The notes under the pieces were generated by a model that saw only the letters and a list, made by a program, of their open reading frames with translations, was not told the origin of the DNA and did no database searches. Source: Nothopassalora personata (lineage: Eukaryota > Ascomycota > Dothideomycetes > Mycosphaerellales > Mycosphaerellaceae). From it: DNA of 64,000 nt. The translations under genes were made by a program, and so were the position numbers. Position 1 is the stretch's first letter; each line of letters starts with the position of its first letter. Below are positions 17,035 to 27,422 of the stretch, in pieces. The stretch covers positions 1,116,001-1,180,000 of the forward strand of contig CM066293.1 of assembly GCA_033816765.1 (NCBI GenBank). Direction: 5' to 3'.

Positions 17035-20000
17035 ATGGCTTCGCAATCTTCCATCCTGCCTGATCGGCGACGCAGCTCCGGCGGCTTCAAGACACGCTTC
17101 GGCAGCATCAAGCTAGCTCAAGTACCGAGTCGGGAGCGAAGCGCTGGACCATCGACCGCTGCTATGAACTTGCCTGATCGATTCAAGAGTGACGATGAGG
17201 AGGATGTGGACGATGGAACTGGTGTGGCTGGACAAGATGGAGCCATGTTCGCCCAACAGAGCATGTATGGCGTGCTAGCTGCAACACAGAGCAAAGCAAA
17301 TTTTCGATTCCAGCAAGAGAGTGGCAGCGAGAGTGAAGGCGACGATGAGGACGTCAAGCGCAAGTGGAGTGAGGACACCGCCCGGTCAAGCCCCAGTGGA
17401 AGCGGCAGATCAACACCCAAGCAGCACGAACGCAAGAAGAGCAGTGACAGCAAGAAAGAGAAAGGCGCGGAGAAGAGACATCGTAGGAAGCTGAGTGAGG
17501 ACAAGCTGCTGCGGAGCTTCCTTAAGCCCATCAGAGAAAGAGCAGATTCGACTGCGCCAGATCTAATGTCACAGTCACAATTTCTACCTCCACGGAAGGA
17601 CGAAAAGGTTGAGGACACCCGACCGGCTTCAGTAAGGTCAGATGCACCTATACTGGATCGCAAACTCCAAGCGATGGCAAGGGCGGACATGGACTCATCC
17701 AGGGCGTCGTTGGAGGGGCGGAAGAGCAAGGAGGGCAAGTCTGAAGATGCAAGCAAAGGAAGGACACCCAAGACACTAGCGCAGGTGATTGCCAACATAT
17801 TCCAGTTCCCAGAGCCTGAGGAGGTCGCGTCAGAATATCCTTGCTGGTACTTGCAGAATGTCTTGCTGCAAGGTTACATGTACATCACTCAGAAGCATGT
17901 CTGCTTCTACAGCTATCTGCAAAAGAGAACAAACGCCATAGCCAAGACAGGACATCTGGGGAAGCAAGGGAAGCATAGCTACCGATACCAGCGATACTGG
18001 TTTGTGTTGAAGGGCGACGTCTTCTCGTACTACAAGAGCTCCGCAGAACCATACTCACCGCTTGGAGTTGTTGACTTGCGGTACGCCATTACTGCTGAAG
18101 TCACGGGCGGAGCTGGCAAGGACTACACTGAGTTTACCATCACCACACATGACAGAGTGTACCTCTACAAAGCTGATACTGCCGAATCAGCCAGTGAGTG
18201 GGTCAAGCAACTGCAAAAAGTCATCTTCAGGAGTCATAACGATGGCGATGCAGTCAAGATCTCGTTGCCCGTCGAGAACGTGGTTGACGTCGAGGAGGCG
18301 AGCATGGTCGACTTCGCCGAGACCATCAAAATCACTGTCATCGCCGATGATGAGACCTTCGCCACAGACGAGTACTTCTTTACCTTCTTCAGCCTCGGTG
18401 AGGAGGCGCTAAATATGTTGACTATTCTGACTGAAGGTAATGATGCCAAGAAAGCACTGGCTGAGGACAACGGCATGAGCCCGCTTACGAAAGTGCGCTC
18501 ACCACCAACGTTCGACCAGTCACCTAATGCCAGAACATCGCCGCGACCAATACCGGAGCCAGTCCGGTCAACACTATCGCCTCTGTCAGGACGGAGGAGC
18601 CCAAGAATCAGCGGTGAAGGGAGGAGACCAAGCGCCGACATGACGAGACCTAGTCTCCATGGCAGCAGACGCCTCAGCTTCGACAGAGGCAGAAGAAGCA
18701 GTAGTGCCGAGAGTCGAGGCACGTACGGCGTGCGCAGCGCATCGAAGTCACCACTGTCGCCTAGGATCGACGAGTCGACCGAAAGCTTCGTCACGTCGTC
18801 AGAGCAGCCGACTGATTCTTCTGTGGACGAGGAGACGATGGAGGCCGATATGACGGCGAGCACAATGCTAGCAGACGATGGCGTATTCCGCGGACCTACA
18901 CTCCGCATGCCTCAGCCACGGCGGACGGTATCTGGTTCAACAGTTGAGGGACTTCGCAGAGAATCGCAGCACTCGTCTCGGGACTCAAGTGCAGAGCGCG
19001 TGCGTGTCCAGCCACCACAGCGACAGCAGACAGACCAGTCGTCGGCCCAGCGACCAGACTTTGAGCGTACCGAAAGCGACGGGTCAGGACGTACCTTGGA
19101 GGCAGAGAAACTTCAACCCACAGATGCAACCGCTCCTGGGCGGCTAGTTCGTGGCATATCCACACCTTTGCAGCATGCTAAGACCGTAGCAGGCATGGTG
19201 CGTTCTTCTAGCAAGCGCATGGGGTCGTACCTTAGCAGTAGTCCTAAGACGACTCTCTCAAACTGGTCCGATGCCATTGCCGGCGGCAAGAGGCATTATA
19301 AAGATGTGGAAGGTCTCGCGCCTGACGATAGCATTCAAGATCCCGAGCAGGAAGTAAATGTTGCCGAACATGAGCGCCGCTTCCAAGCACACTTCGGCTT
19401 GCCAATCTCCGAAAAGCTGGTTTCCACGTTCTACGCCTGGCTGCACAAGACGATCCCGGTATATGGCAAGATCTACATGGGCACTCGTCGCTTCTGCTTC
19501 CGCAGCTTGTGGTATGGCATCAAGACGAAGATTGTGATACCATATAAAGACATCATCAACGTGCAGAAGCAACGAGGTTTCCGCTGGGGTTACCCTGGAA
19601 TGGTCCTGGTCATCAAAGGTTACGAAGAGCTCTTCTTTGACTTCCCTTCTGTTGGACTACGGGACGATGCCGCTGTCACTGTGCTGCGAAACTTGGAAGA
19701 AGTCCAGGATGCTGCTGTTTCCATGATACTGACTGAAGAAGAGCAACAGGAAGCCGAAGATGCCGCTGCCGAGAACGAACTGCTTCAAGCCGCTCGGAAG
19801 GATGGAAGTGCTGACCACGTCTTGCAGTTGACCTCTGGTTTGAGTGAGCGCGATGTACCTCCTATCTTGTTGAACGACCCTAGCGTATCCATGCTGGAGT
19901 TCAAGCCGAATGAGCCTATGAAGATCACCTGCCTGACTATTGGCTCGAGAGGTGATGTTCAGCCGTATATTGCGCTTTGCAAAGGGCTTCTTGCGGAAGG

Positions 20001-21432
20001 GCACAAGCCAAGGATCGCTACTCACAAAGAGTTCAAGCCATGGATAGAGCGCCATGGTATCGAGTTTGCAGAAGTAGGCGGAGATCCTGCCGAGCTCATG
20101 CGTATGTGTGTCGATAAGGGCCTGTTCACGCCGTCATTCGTGTACGAAGCGAACTCTACGTTCCGACCCTGGCTCGACAACCTACTGAAGTCTGCTTGGG
20201 AAGCTTGCAAGGGCTCGGAAATGCTCATTGAAAGCCCGTCAGCTATGTGTGGAATTCACATTGCCGAAGCATTGGAAATACCATACTTCCGCGCCTTCAC
20301 TATGCCTTGGACTCGGACTCGCGCATACCCACATGCTTTCGCGATTCCTCATCGCAAGATGGGTGGTGGTTACAACTACATGTCATATACCTTCTTCGAC
20401 AACATGTTTTGGGCGCTGATCTCGGGACAAATCAATCGCTGGCGAGGCAAGATGCTGGGAATAGGTCCGACAAGCATGGATAGGCTTCAGCAGAACAAGG
20501 TGCCTTTTATGTACAACTTCTCACCAAGTGTGGTTGTGCCGCCACTTGACTTTAGCGACTGGATCAAAGTCACTGGATACTGGTTTCTAGACGAAGGTGA
20601 CTATTGGCAACCACCAGAAGACCTGGCAAACTTCATCAACAAAGCAAGGGAAGACGGCCAGAAAATCGTTTACATCGGCTTCGGCTCCGTCACAGTCTCC
20701 GACTCTCGACTTCTAGAGCAACAGATCATCGACGCCGTCATCAAAGCCGACGTGCGCTGCATTCTCTCCAAGGGGTGGTCCGATCGTTTCGAGACCGAAG
20801 CGCAAAAGGCACTCCCGCCTATCGAGATTCCCGACTGCATTCACCAGATCCGGTCCGCTCCCCATGATTGGCTTTTCAAGCAGGTTGACGCAGTGGTGCA
20901 CCATGGCGGTGCTGGTACCACAGGCGCGAGTCTTCGCGCTGGAGTCCCGACCATCATCAAGCCCTTCTTTGGTGATCAATTCTTCTTCGCGACTAGGGTT
21001 GAGGATCTGGGAGTCGGCATGAATCTTAAGAAAGTGACAGCAAATCAGCTCGGCAAAGCACTATGGATCGCGACGCACGATGCACGGATGCGCGGCAAAG
21101 CTGCCAGTATCGGAGAGCAGATCCGAGCTGAGGATGGAGTCAAGACTGCGATTGACACGATCTATCGGAACATGGACTATGCCAAGAGCCTGATCAAGAA
21201 GGGCGGCCGGCAGGGCAGTATCACAAGCCAGAGCACAGGCGAGGAGGAGACGGAAGAGAACTGGACTTTTGTCGAGAAGGAGGTGGAGGCGGAATCAATT
21301 GCTGCTTTTGCGCAGGTTGAGGCTGCAATGGCGGGTGAGCAGCCGGCAGCGGCTGCTCAGGGGAAGAGTAGTGGTGGCGGACGCGGACGGCAGATGAGTC
21401 TTGGGAGTATGGTCATGAGGGGTCGGACTTAG
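17035..21432 (+). CDS. ATG26: Sterol 3-beta-glucosyltransferase (Atg26/UGT51 type)
   Basis: It transfers glucose from UDP-glucose to membrane sterols such as ergosterol; fungal family members also act in pexophagy. Uninterrupted 1465-residue frame. The frame is open from further upstream (16843), but the ATG at 17035 begins a typical Atg26 N-terminus. Order: disordered Ser/Arg/Lys-rich region (1-240); first GRAM domain (about 247-300); PH domain (about 310-398, with YQRYWFVLKGD); long disordered region; second GRAM domain (about 773-885, TRRFCFRSLWYG); glycosyltransferase from about 961 (TIGSRGDVQPYIAL) with the UDP-sugar motif HHGGAGTTGASLRAG near 1289. The architecture and length match filamentous-fungal Atg26. 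The ending with Gly/Arg-rich low complexity is ordinary. Confidence 0.95.
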   Translation: MASQSSILPDRRRSSGGFKTRFGSIKLAQVPSRERSAGPSTAAMNLPDRFKSDDEEDVDDGTGVAGQDGAMFAQQSMYGVLAATQSKANFRFQQESGSESEGDDEDVKRKWSEDTARSSPSGSGRSTPKQHERKKSSDSKKEKGAEKRHRRKLSEDKLLRSFLKPIRERADSTAPDLMSQSQFLPPRKDEKVEDTRPASVRSDAPILDRKLQAMARADMDSSRASLEGRKSKEGKSEDASKGRTPKTLAQVIANIFQFPEPEEVASEYPCWYLQNVLLQGYMYITQKHVCFYSYLQKRTNAIAKTGHLGKQGKHSYRYQRYWFVLKGDVFSYYKSSAEPYSPLGVVDLRYAITAEVTGGAGKDYTEFTITTHDRVYLYKADTAESASEWVKQLQKVIFRSHNDGDAVKISLPVENVVDVEEASMVDFAETIKITVIADDETFATDEYFFTFFSLGEEALNMLTILTEGNDAKKALAEDNGMSPLTKVRSPPTFDQSPNARTSPRPIPEPVRSTLSPLSGRRSPRISGEGRRPSADMTRPSLHGSRRLSFDRGRRSSSAESRGTYGVRSASKSPLSPRIDESTESFVTSSEQPTDSSVDEETMEADMTASTMLADDGVFRGPTLRMPQPRRTVSGSTVEGLRRESQHSSRDSSAERVRVQPPQRQQTDQSSAQRPDFERTESDGSGRTLEAEKLQPTDATAPGRLVRGISTPLQHAKTVAGMVRSSSKRMGSYLSSSPKTTLSNWSDAIAGGKRHYKDVEGLAPDDSIQDPEQEVNVAEHERRFQAHFGLPISEKLVSTFYAWLHKTIPVYGKIYMGTRRFCFRSLWYGIKTKIVIPYKDIINVQKQRGFRWGYPGMVLVIKGYEELFFDFPSVGLRDDAAVTVLRNLEEVQDAAVSMILTEEEQQEAEDAAAENELLQAARKDGSADHVLQLTSGLSERDVPPILLNDPSVSMLEFKPNEPMKITCLTIGSRGDVQPYIALCKGLLAEGHKPRIATHKEFKPWIERHGIEFAEVGGDPAELMRMCVDKGLFTPSFVYEANSTFRPWLDNLLKSAWEACKGSEMLIESPSAMCGIHIAEALEIPYFRAFTMPWTRTRAYPHAFAIPHRKMGGGYNYMSYTFFDNMFWALISGQINRWRGKMLGIGPTSMDRLQQNKVPFMYNFSPSVVVPPLDFSDWIKVTGYWFLDEGDYWQPPEDLANFINKAREDGQKIVYIGFGSVTVSDSRLLEQQIIDAVIKADVRCILSKGWSDRFETEAQKALPPIEIPDCIHQIRSAPHDWLFKQVDAVVHHGGAGTTGASLRAGVPTIIKPFFGDQFFFATRVEDLGVGMNLKKVTANQLGKALWIATHDARMRGKAASIGEQIRAEDGVKTAIDTIYRNMDYAKSLIKKGGRQGSITSQSTGEEETEENWTFVEKEVEAESIAAFAQVEAAMAGEQPAAAAQGKSSGGGRGRQMSLGSMVMRGRT

Positions 21433-22359
21433 TGGGGACGATCTACTTCGTGAGCATGCTGATCGAGCTTGATGTTGAGACTGGACAATGATGGGCTGTG
21501 CTTTTAGCGAGGCGTTTTACAGTGGCATTGGGTCGGATGATAACGCACGGCATGACTGTAGTTGCTAGATACCATGGTTAGTAATGCGCGTTGAGCGGCC
21601 AGCTCGTGCTAGAATGGACGGAGACGTTACTCGTTGGCCCTTCATGTGGCAACAAGAAGTGAGGGCGCGACTGATGCTTTCCAATCGGCACTTCAACCAC
21701 ACATACACAATTACGTCCCAGCAGAGACGATTCAACACCGCGAAGGGAAGCTCCAACAGTACCAGCAAACAGCCGCCACCGATGCCAGATAGCACAAAGA
21801 CACCCTCACTGTCTCCAACCACAACCTCGCGCCTTGACAATCCGGCTGGCTCAACCAAGACCGCGCCAGCACCTCAGTCGCCGCCGACGGCTCCCACCAA
21901 GCCTTTCGGATTTCTCCCATCTTCCTGCGAAGACTCGACTACCCGTCTGCTTGAATAACGCCAGCGAGGGTCACGGCTCGACATCTGCTCTTTTCTCATT
22001 CTCTCGCTGTGAAAGCCGACTTCCAGTCAGCAGGCGAAGTACAATGGCCATGCCATCAAAGAGCTCGAAATTCGTGCAATCTAATTTCGACCTCCTGAAC
22101 AATGATCAGAACATGCATTCTTTGTCCGACAATCGCTTTGACATTGGCTTTGAGGTGATCCTCTGTAGCTCATGAGATTCTCTCTCTTGTACTGCCATTC
22201 CCTCGAAGCCATGGTCTACATCTCACTCAACATAACTAATTTCTTGGCTTGGAGCAGGTCTCCATTTCTGATTGTACTTTTGGAGCACTTTGGACTTCAG
22301 TATTGAATTGATTTCTACAACTCAGTGTTATTCCCAAAGCCGAACGACATCGAACGATC
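21433..22359. other. Intergenic region; one low-complexity ORF
   Basis: No convincing gene. A plus-strand ORF at 21584-21958 has a Ser/Thr/Pro-rich C-terminal half (from MPDSTKTPSLSP) that could be a short protein. It has no recognisable domain and may equally be leader sequence of the next gene. Confidence 0.35.
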
Positions 22360-23733
22360 ATGTCTGGCCACGACCCGTACACACCGGCCTCGACCGTTCT
22401 TCCTGGCTCGCCCTGCCCCCAAGAAGAGCACCAATTCATGCACGATTTTGCTCGAGATGTCGGTTTCTGCAGAAAAGAGATCCTTTCCAATCTTCACAAC
22501 GCTCAGTTGACGAACCCGATCCATAACTGCTTCCATCCTTCCAGGTTCCACGGCACCATAAGATGCCAAGATCTTGATCAGGTCCTTCGGCTTGCTTCGC
22601 GTTTTCTCGAGGTCCTGCTGCCAGAGTTCTTCACAATACTCTGTACCAAGCCGAGCAGAAGTCGCATGATGGGAAAGGACGGACGGCCGATAGACCGTTT
22701 CCCTGAGCCGCCAAAACAACTAACCCCCGAGCAGGCTTTCTTGACTATGGAGCAGCTTGAGATTCTGGCTTGTAGCGTGGATTACACTCTCGATACCACT
22801 CAGGACCCGACAAGTAATGTCGCAGCAACCTGTTGTGCTGTGCCGGACAAGGACGCGGTTTCGAATACTATCAGGCGTGGTATGTGCAGTACCATTTCTC
22901 TCAACCATGCATGCTATACACGATATGTCTATTCTTACTACGAACGAAAGAGCGACCTCGTCAGGTACAACTACTATTGCCTAGATTTCGCATGCTCACT
23001 GGTACACGAACTGGTCCACGCAGCAGCCAATCTGCGCTGCGACCAGTACCAGATGAGACCACACTTCTTCATAGGAGAGACTGCTAAAACTTCCGAAGAA
23101 GGATTTGAGGTAGAGTCCAAGCTCTTTGGGGGTGTCATCGTCGGGAAAGGTGCTTACAGATACAGCCAAAGCTATCTCTACGCCGATGGTCGTCGCAGTG
23201 AGGTTACCTGGCCGATTGTCCTGGCGACTTGGCCAGACGCCTTCGCCACTTTACCAGCCTATACGGTTGTGGCAGCCCATGATTTGATCGACCCGCTGAG
23301 CATGACTGCACAAGAGGTAGAGGAGGCCCACAAAGAAGCTCTCAACACCACAATCGCCGCCATCACCCAGGGGAGGCAGCTAGCGCCTGAGGTCATCGTC
23401 CCAACTGTCCTTGCAGCATACGCCATTCAATGGAACACTGACTTCCTTCATTGGCACCAGATGTTCTCAGACCTCTTCTGGGATGTCAAGGTGAAGTCTC
23501 AGGGACGTGAAGCTGCAATGTGGCCAGTCAAGAAAAGGGGCATACGCTGGCAACTGAGGCCGGTCGGTCCACGAATTGTGACCGATGCTAGCAATCTTTC
23601 TGGCGTGCCAGATGGTTACTACGTGCAGTTCACGGGGCTTGTCCGCCGAAGGGGTAATGAGCAGGAAGATATGAGGGATCTGCATCAGTATCATTTCAAA
23701 GTCGATTCATCAAGCACTCCTCGGCTTGAATAG
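22360..23733 (+). CDS. Hypothetical protein with HExxH metalloprotease-like motif
   Basis: A single-exon 457-residue protein that I do not recognise as a named family. No signal peptide or membrane segment is evident. Near residue 220 it has CSLVHELVHAAANL, which fits the HExxH zinc-binding core of metallopeptidases. About 30 residues later comes EEGFEVESKLFGG, where a third ligand (Glu, as in gluzincins) could lie. The N-terminal region has clustered Cys and His residues (for example CFHPSRFHG). The frame is open throughout, with ordinary codon use. Peptidase activity is inference; the motif could be structural. It is flanked by Atg26 on the left and F-box remnants on the right. Confidence 0.8.
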   Translation: MSGHDPYTPASTVLPGSPCPQEEHQFMHDFARDVGFCRKEILSNLHNAQLTNPIHNCFHPSRFHGTIRCQDLDQVLRLASRFLEVLLPEFFTILCTKPSRSRMMGKDGRPIDRFPEPPKQLTPEQAFLTMEQLEILACSVDYTLDTTQDPTSNVAATCCAVPDKDAVSNTIRRGMCSTISLNHACYTRYVYSYYERKSDLVRYNYYCLDFACSLVHELVHAAANLRCDQYQMRPHFFIGETAKTSEEGFEVESKLFGGVIVGKGAYRYSQSYLYADGRRSEVTWPIVLATWPDAFATLPAYTVVAAHDLIDPLSMTAQEVEEAHKEALNTTIAAITQGRQLAPEVIVPTVLAAYAIQWNTDFLHWHQMFSDLFWDVKVKSQGREAAMWPVKKRGIRWQLRPVGPRIVTDASNLSGVPDGYYVQFTGLVRRRGNEQEDMRDLHQYHFKVDSSSTPRLE

Positions 23734-24231
23734 CGTAGCATAGCTAGCATTACGAGCTCACTTGCTGCAGGTATATATTCTCAACCCACTTTTCCCTTCA
23801 CCTGAACGACTTTCCTGCATCCTCTCTGTTCTCTTGTTTCCAATATTTGACTCTATGCCCGGGCCACAGCGGCCGCCAGTTCACGCTAGGAATAGACAAA
23901 GATGTGTCTACGTGCCGCTGTCAAGGTCACAGCAGTTCAGATTGAGCAATGTCGCGTACAACGTACGGGTTCGAGTTGGGTAAATTTGATGTCACCTATA
24001 AGAGTTGCATCCACTTGTCGCTTCTGCCTGAACTTCACAAAAGCTGAACTTCATTCACCTCATGCAATGCCCAGACCACGCCAATCGCGGCTCAGTAATG
24101 TCAGATTCTTCTTGCATGAGCGGCCCGCGCGACATATATAGAATCCGCCGTTCTTTCTTTCCTCTCCGCTCTGCACCGGCTTCGCCATCGCAACCTTCAC
24201 ACTTGAGACCAGCTCCTTCAGCAGCGCGATC
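23734..24231. other. Intergenic region
   Basis: No gene seen. The last 100 bases are pyrimidine-rich and probably form the leader of the F-box fragment that follows. Confidence 0.4.
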
Positions 24232-24432
24232 ATGGTAGCCACGCGAGCCCGTAGGAGGCATCTCACGCGTGCAGTGACCGCGGCCGTCTTCGTCACTGCA
24301 GAGCTTCTCGAGGAGATCTTGCTCGCACTTCCTACCATGGACTTACTCCTTGCACAAGCCGTCTCATCGGAATGGAAAGCTGCGATAGGCAACTCGGTTC
24401 GCATCCTAGGTACACGCAGGTGCGTTGCATAG
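24232..24432 (+). pseudogene. F-box gene fragment 1
   Basis: A 66-residue ORF from the ATG at 24232. Residues about 20-50 (TAELLEEILLALPTMDLLLAQ) fit the fungal F-box pattern LLExIL..LPxRDLLLAQ, which in complete proteins binds Skp1 and links substrates to an SCF ubiquitin ligase. The frame stops just after the domain (WKAAIGNSVRI then a short tail), where the paralogs at 57-60 kb continue for another 130 residues. It is most likely a truncated copy, though a short functional F-box-only protein is possible. Confidence 0.6.
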
Positions 24433-24796
24433 ATGTACATGAGATCGTGCTTCACTAGCGTAGAGATGCAGCATGAGACTTCAGACGCTCCCTCCTCTGT
24501 TATGTTATATGTCGAGAGTCGACGAACAAAAGAGTGCGGACTCTCCATATCTATAGACCACAAAGAGGTCATTCGCAACCATTGCGATGCGTCTCCATTC
24601 GCGAGCGGGTAAGAATCTGTGGCGGAGACCGATGTCACTCCATTGACCTCGCTCAATGCCAAGACGCAGCAGCACAGGGAAGGCAGGGATGCTGCATCTT
24701 CCACCCTTCACGAGAATTCTACGCTCTCTGGCTTTGCAACACGTCCCGGGACATTGATCAATTGGCACCACAGAAAACCTACAGCCCACACAGCTC

Positions 24797-25132
24797 GAGG
24801 AGATGGCGACCGCGGGGGCGGCTGCGACAGTCTTTTCACACCGTCGAGCTCCTCGAGGAGATTTCTACTCGCTCTCCCTACCTACCCGAGACCTCCTTCT
24901 GGCCCAACGCGCAATGTCGAACCTGGAAAACCCCGCCAGGGAGACCTCGATTCGCGCAGCATGCATCCAGCACGCACTTTTTCTCCAACCCATCTCTATC
25001 TCCGTGGGAAGTGGACCCTGGGCGAGCTCGAATTGGGGACTCACGGAATGGGGAGTTCTTGAGGACAACGAGCAGCTGGAGGAACGGAGGGGTGGGGCGG
25101 GGGAATGGATTGTAGTGGGAACGAGAGTCTGA
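24797..25132 (+). pseudogene. F-box gene fragment 2, frameshifted
   Basis: F-box-like segments alternate between two frames. HTVELLEEI is in one frame, LPTRDLLLAQRA in another, CRTWKT back in the first, then IQHALFLQP in the second. This needs at least two or three indels and marks a decayed copy of the same family as fragment 1. Its end (LEDNEQLEE) resembles the C-terminal LESNEQLEE signature of the F-box array at 57-60 kb, which ties the two loci together. Confidence 0.65.
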
Positions 25133-25352
25133 GGTTGGAGGCACAATGTTGTATACTGTATGCCGAGCCAAGGACGAGGGACATCTCCGATAAACGGCGG
25201 ATGATCGTCAGAAAATTGGAGCGAGCCCTGTTGCCATACACCCTACCCTGTACCCCAAAACCCCAACCACACCACACCAGACAAAATCTTGGGTAAACAA
25301 GCCTTGCCCCAATCCAAAAAAAAAACCTCACGACCAACTCCCGCCTCCCTCC

Positions 25353-26447
25353 TCAATCCCTCGACCGTCCCTCCTCAAGCTCTGCAAGCTCAGTCTTATC
25401 CATGCTCGTCCTAAACAATAACGTCCTCGATCTCCGTCTCCCAGACTCCGAGACTCTCTTCCACCTGCACAGAACCCACACAACCACAACCCCAACCAAC
25501 ACCCCTCCCCACCCCACAACCGGCCAATCAACAAAGACCCACTTCATCGAGAAAACAAGATCCTTGTCCCATCGATGCCAACTACTCTCGCCTCCATGTT
25601 CAAGCAGCGGAGTAACAACTTTGCCTTTGAGCATAAAAGGCTCCAGATCGCCGGTTTCATCAGCGAGGATGAAAGTCCGGTCCTCTTTTCGGCCACTTTT
25701 GCGTTTTTGGTAGGACATCCATGCATCTGAAAAGAATTCACAGCCCGTGCTGAACATATTGCCGGCATAGGGCATAGGCCACCACAAATCTCTCGCTGGC
25801 GCGCGGTCCAGAAGATGCTTGAGGAATGGATGACCCTGCTGTGCGAGGATGAAGGCATTGTTCACACCTGCTGGGATGGCGCCTGGTGTAAGGAGCGGAA
25901 GGTGCGTCAGTGCTGTATGGTTGTCGCTGGGGTCCAGCGGAGCAGAGAGGGAGCTTCGGCATGTAATGTCCAGATCGAAGAAGACGCCGCCGTAGTGGTG
26001 GAGGAGGGCATACCGGAGGATGTTGGCACGCTGGATGTTTTGGCTGTAGGAGTTGTAGTGCAGTGCTAGGTCCGGGTAGTGCTCTGCGATGAACGCGGTG
26101 GCGGATTTGTCGGTCCAGATTTTGTGATCCCAGTCCGGGTGGAAGTCTATACAGCTTTCCATTGCGGATTCGTACTTGCTTAAGTTGGCGATTGGACGGC
26201 GGTTGGTGAGGTAAATTTGGTGAATGATTTTGGGAACTGGGTCGGGTAAGAAGACGTCGTAGAAGTCTGAACTGAGCTTCCCGGGTCCGCGAGGGTAGCG
26301 GAAGATGGCGTCTGGATGGTCTTTGAGATATGCCGAGAAGGTCAAGTATTGGTGGGCCAGCTCGTATAAGACGTATTGATGGTGTCGTGTCAGGAAGATG
26401 ACGAATGAGGTGAGCATAATGGCGAAAGCAATAGTTTTGGGTCGCAT
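25353..26447 (-). CDS. DXD glycosyltransferase of the Gly_transf_sug (GT32-like) family
   Basis: A single-exon 364-residue protein, probably a Golgi glycosyltransferase. Residues about 7-25 form an N-terminal membrane anchor (IAFAIMLTSFVIFL). The family signature follows: PKIIHQIYLT near 75, WTDKSATAFI near 112, then RANILRYALLHHYGGVFFDLD near 140-160. The last DLD is the DXD motif that binds the metal-nucleotide sugar. A second hydrophobic stretch (VVGWGGVLVGVVVVWVL) lies near 310. Family members include yeast Och1 and the Sur1/Csg1 mannosyl-inositolphosphoceramide synthases. The C-terminal membrane segment favours a Sur1-like layout, but I cannot assign the substrate. The ATG at 26447 is the first in frame. 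Confidence 0.85.
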   Translation of the reverse strand: MRPKTIAFAIMLTSFVIFLTRHHQYVLYELAHQYLTFSAYLKDHPDAIFRYPRGPGKLSSDFYDVFLPDPVPKIIHQIYLTNRRPIANLSKYESAMESCIDFHPDWDHKIWTDKSATAFIAEHYPDLALHYNSYSQNIQRANILRYALLHHYGGVFFDLDITCRSSLSAPLDPSDNHTALTHLPLLTPGAIPAGVNNAFILAQQGHPFLKHLLDRAPARDLWWPMPYAGNMFSTGCEFFSDAWMSYQKRKSGRKEDRTFILADETGDLEPFMLKGKVVTPLLEHGGESSWHRWDKDLVFSMKWVFVDWPVVGWGGVLVGVVVVWVLCRWKRVSESGRRRSRTLLFRTSMDKTELAELEEGRSRD

Positions 26448-27422
26448 GACGGTGTTCGTGCGCTGTGTGTACTCGGACTTGCTTCGCCACGCAAGCTCTT
26501 CAGATGCTATGTCTTGCTATGTTCCGGTGTGTGCTGTTACATGTACGAAATCTTGGTCCGCCGAGACTTTCAACGCTGATGGTCTCTTGGCGGCAGCCGT
26601 TCATTCGAGTTAGGAAAACCACATCCAAGGAGAGCATGAAGCAACAAGAAGCGATAAGCAATGCGCGAACGCGACTGCTTAGCATACTTACCTGCATGAC
26701 AGCTAAGCGTGTCACTTGCGCTGTACGAGCAAGAAGTTCACGGATGTAGCGGTGCAGAAGTTCCCTTGCTCGAGCCTTCCTGCCCACGCTGACCGTCTCC
26801 AAGGCGGCAAGCATGGATGTCAAACCCCTGAAAGCACGTTGACGTCCGAGAATCGTGGCGAAGGAGTAAGATACTTTGGCAAAGCACCGTCTAACGCAGG
26901 TAAGATGATGTCAGCGAGTGGTGGCTTGAAAGTGTAGAGAAATAAGGATTCGCCAAACGCAAATGGTCCGCGGAGTGATGTTGGCCTTCTGGCCTTCTGG
27001 CCTTCCGACTCTTCCATGATGCCCTCACGTGATGTCGTAAGATGTTGCGAAACCTGTTACAGTGGTTGATCAGCAGATGCATTTCAGGTTGAAGCTTGGT
27101 ATCGCAACCCACCATTCCTGCAGAGACGATCCAGACTGCCGTCACAATCGCGGCCTGCTTGGTCAATTCTTAATCGCAATGCAGACCCGTAGTGGACCCC
27201 GGTAAAGCCCAAGCACCTTGATGATTTGATCAATCGTCCGTCGTGCACTGCCTGGAAGGCGGCTTGTTTCACTCTGATCCATTCAAGTCGACAATGCTCG
27301 CTAAGACACACACTTTCGACGCCATCTCCATCGCTTTTTGCTGTCTGCCGCGAACAAGCCACCGCATGCGCCGAGGGCATATCTCTGATATCTATCCTGT
27401 ACCCAGCCCATAATCATGATAC
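26448..27422. other. Intergenic region
   Basis: Only short overlapping ORFs in several frames, with no domain. An 8-bp unit (GGCCTTCT) is repeated three times at 26983-27006. This stretch must hold the promoter of the glycosyltransferase gene (right-to-left) and the 3' end of the coatomer gene. Confidence 0.4.

Noticed and set aside
22315..22719. Minus-strand ORF of 134 codons
   Set aside because: Antisense shadow of the HExxH gene, without its own domain or start context.
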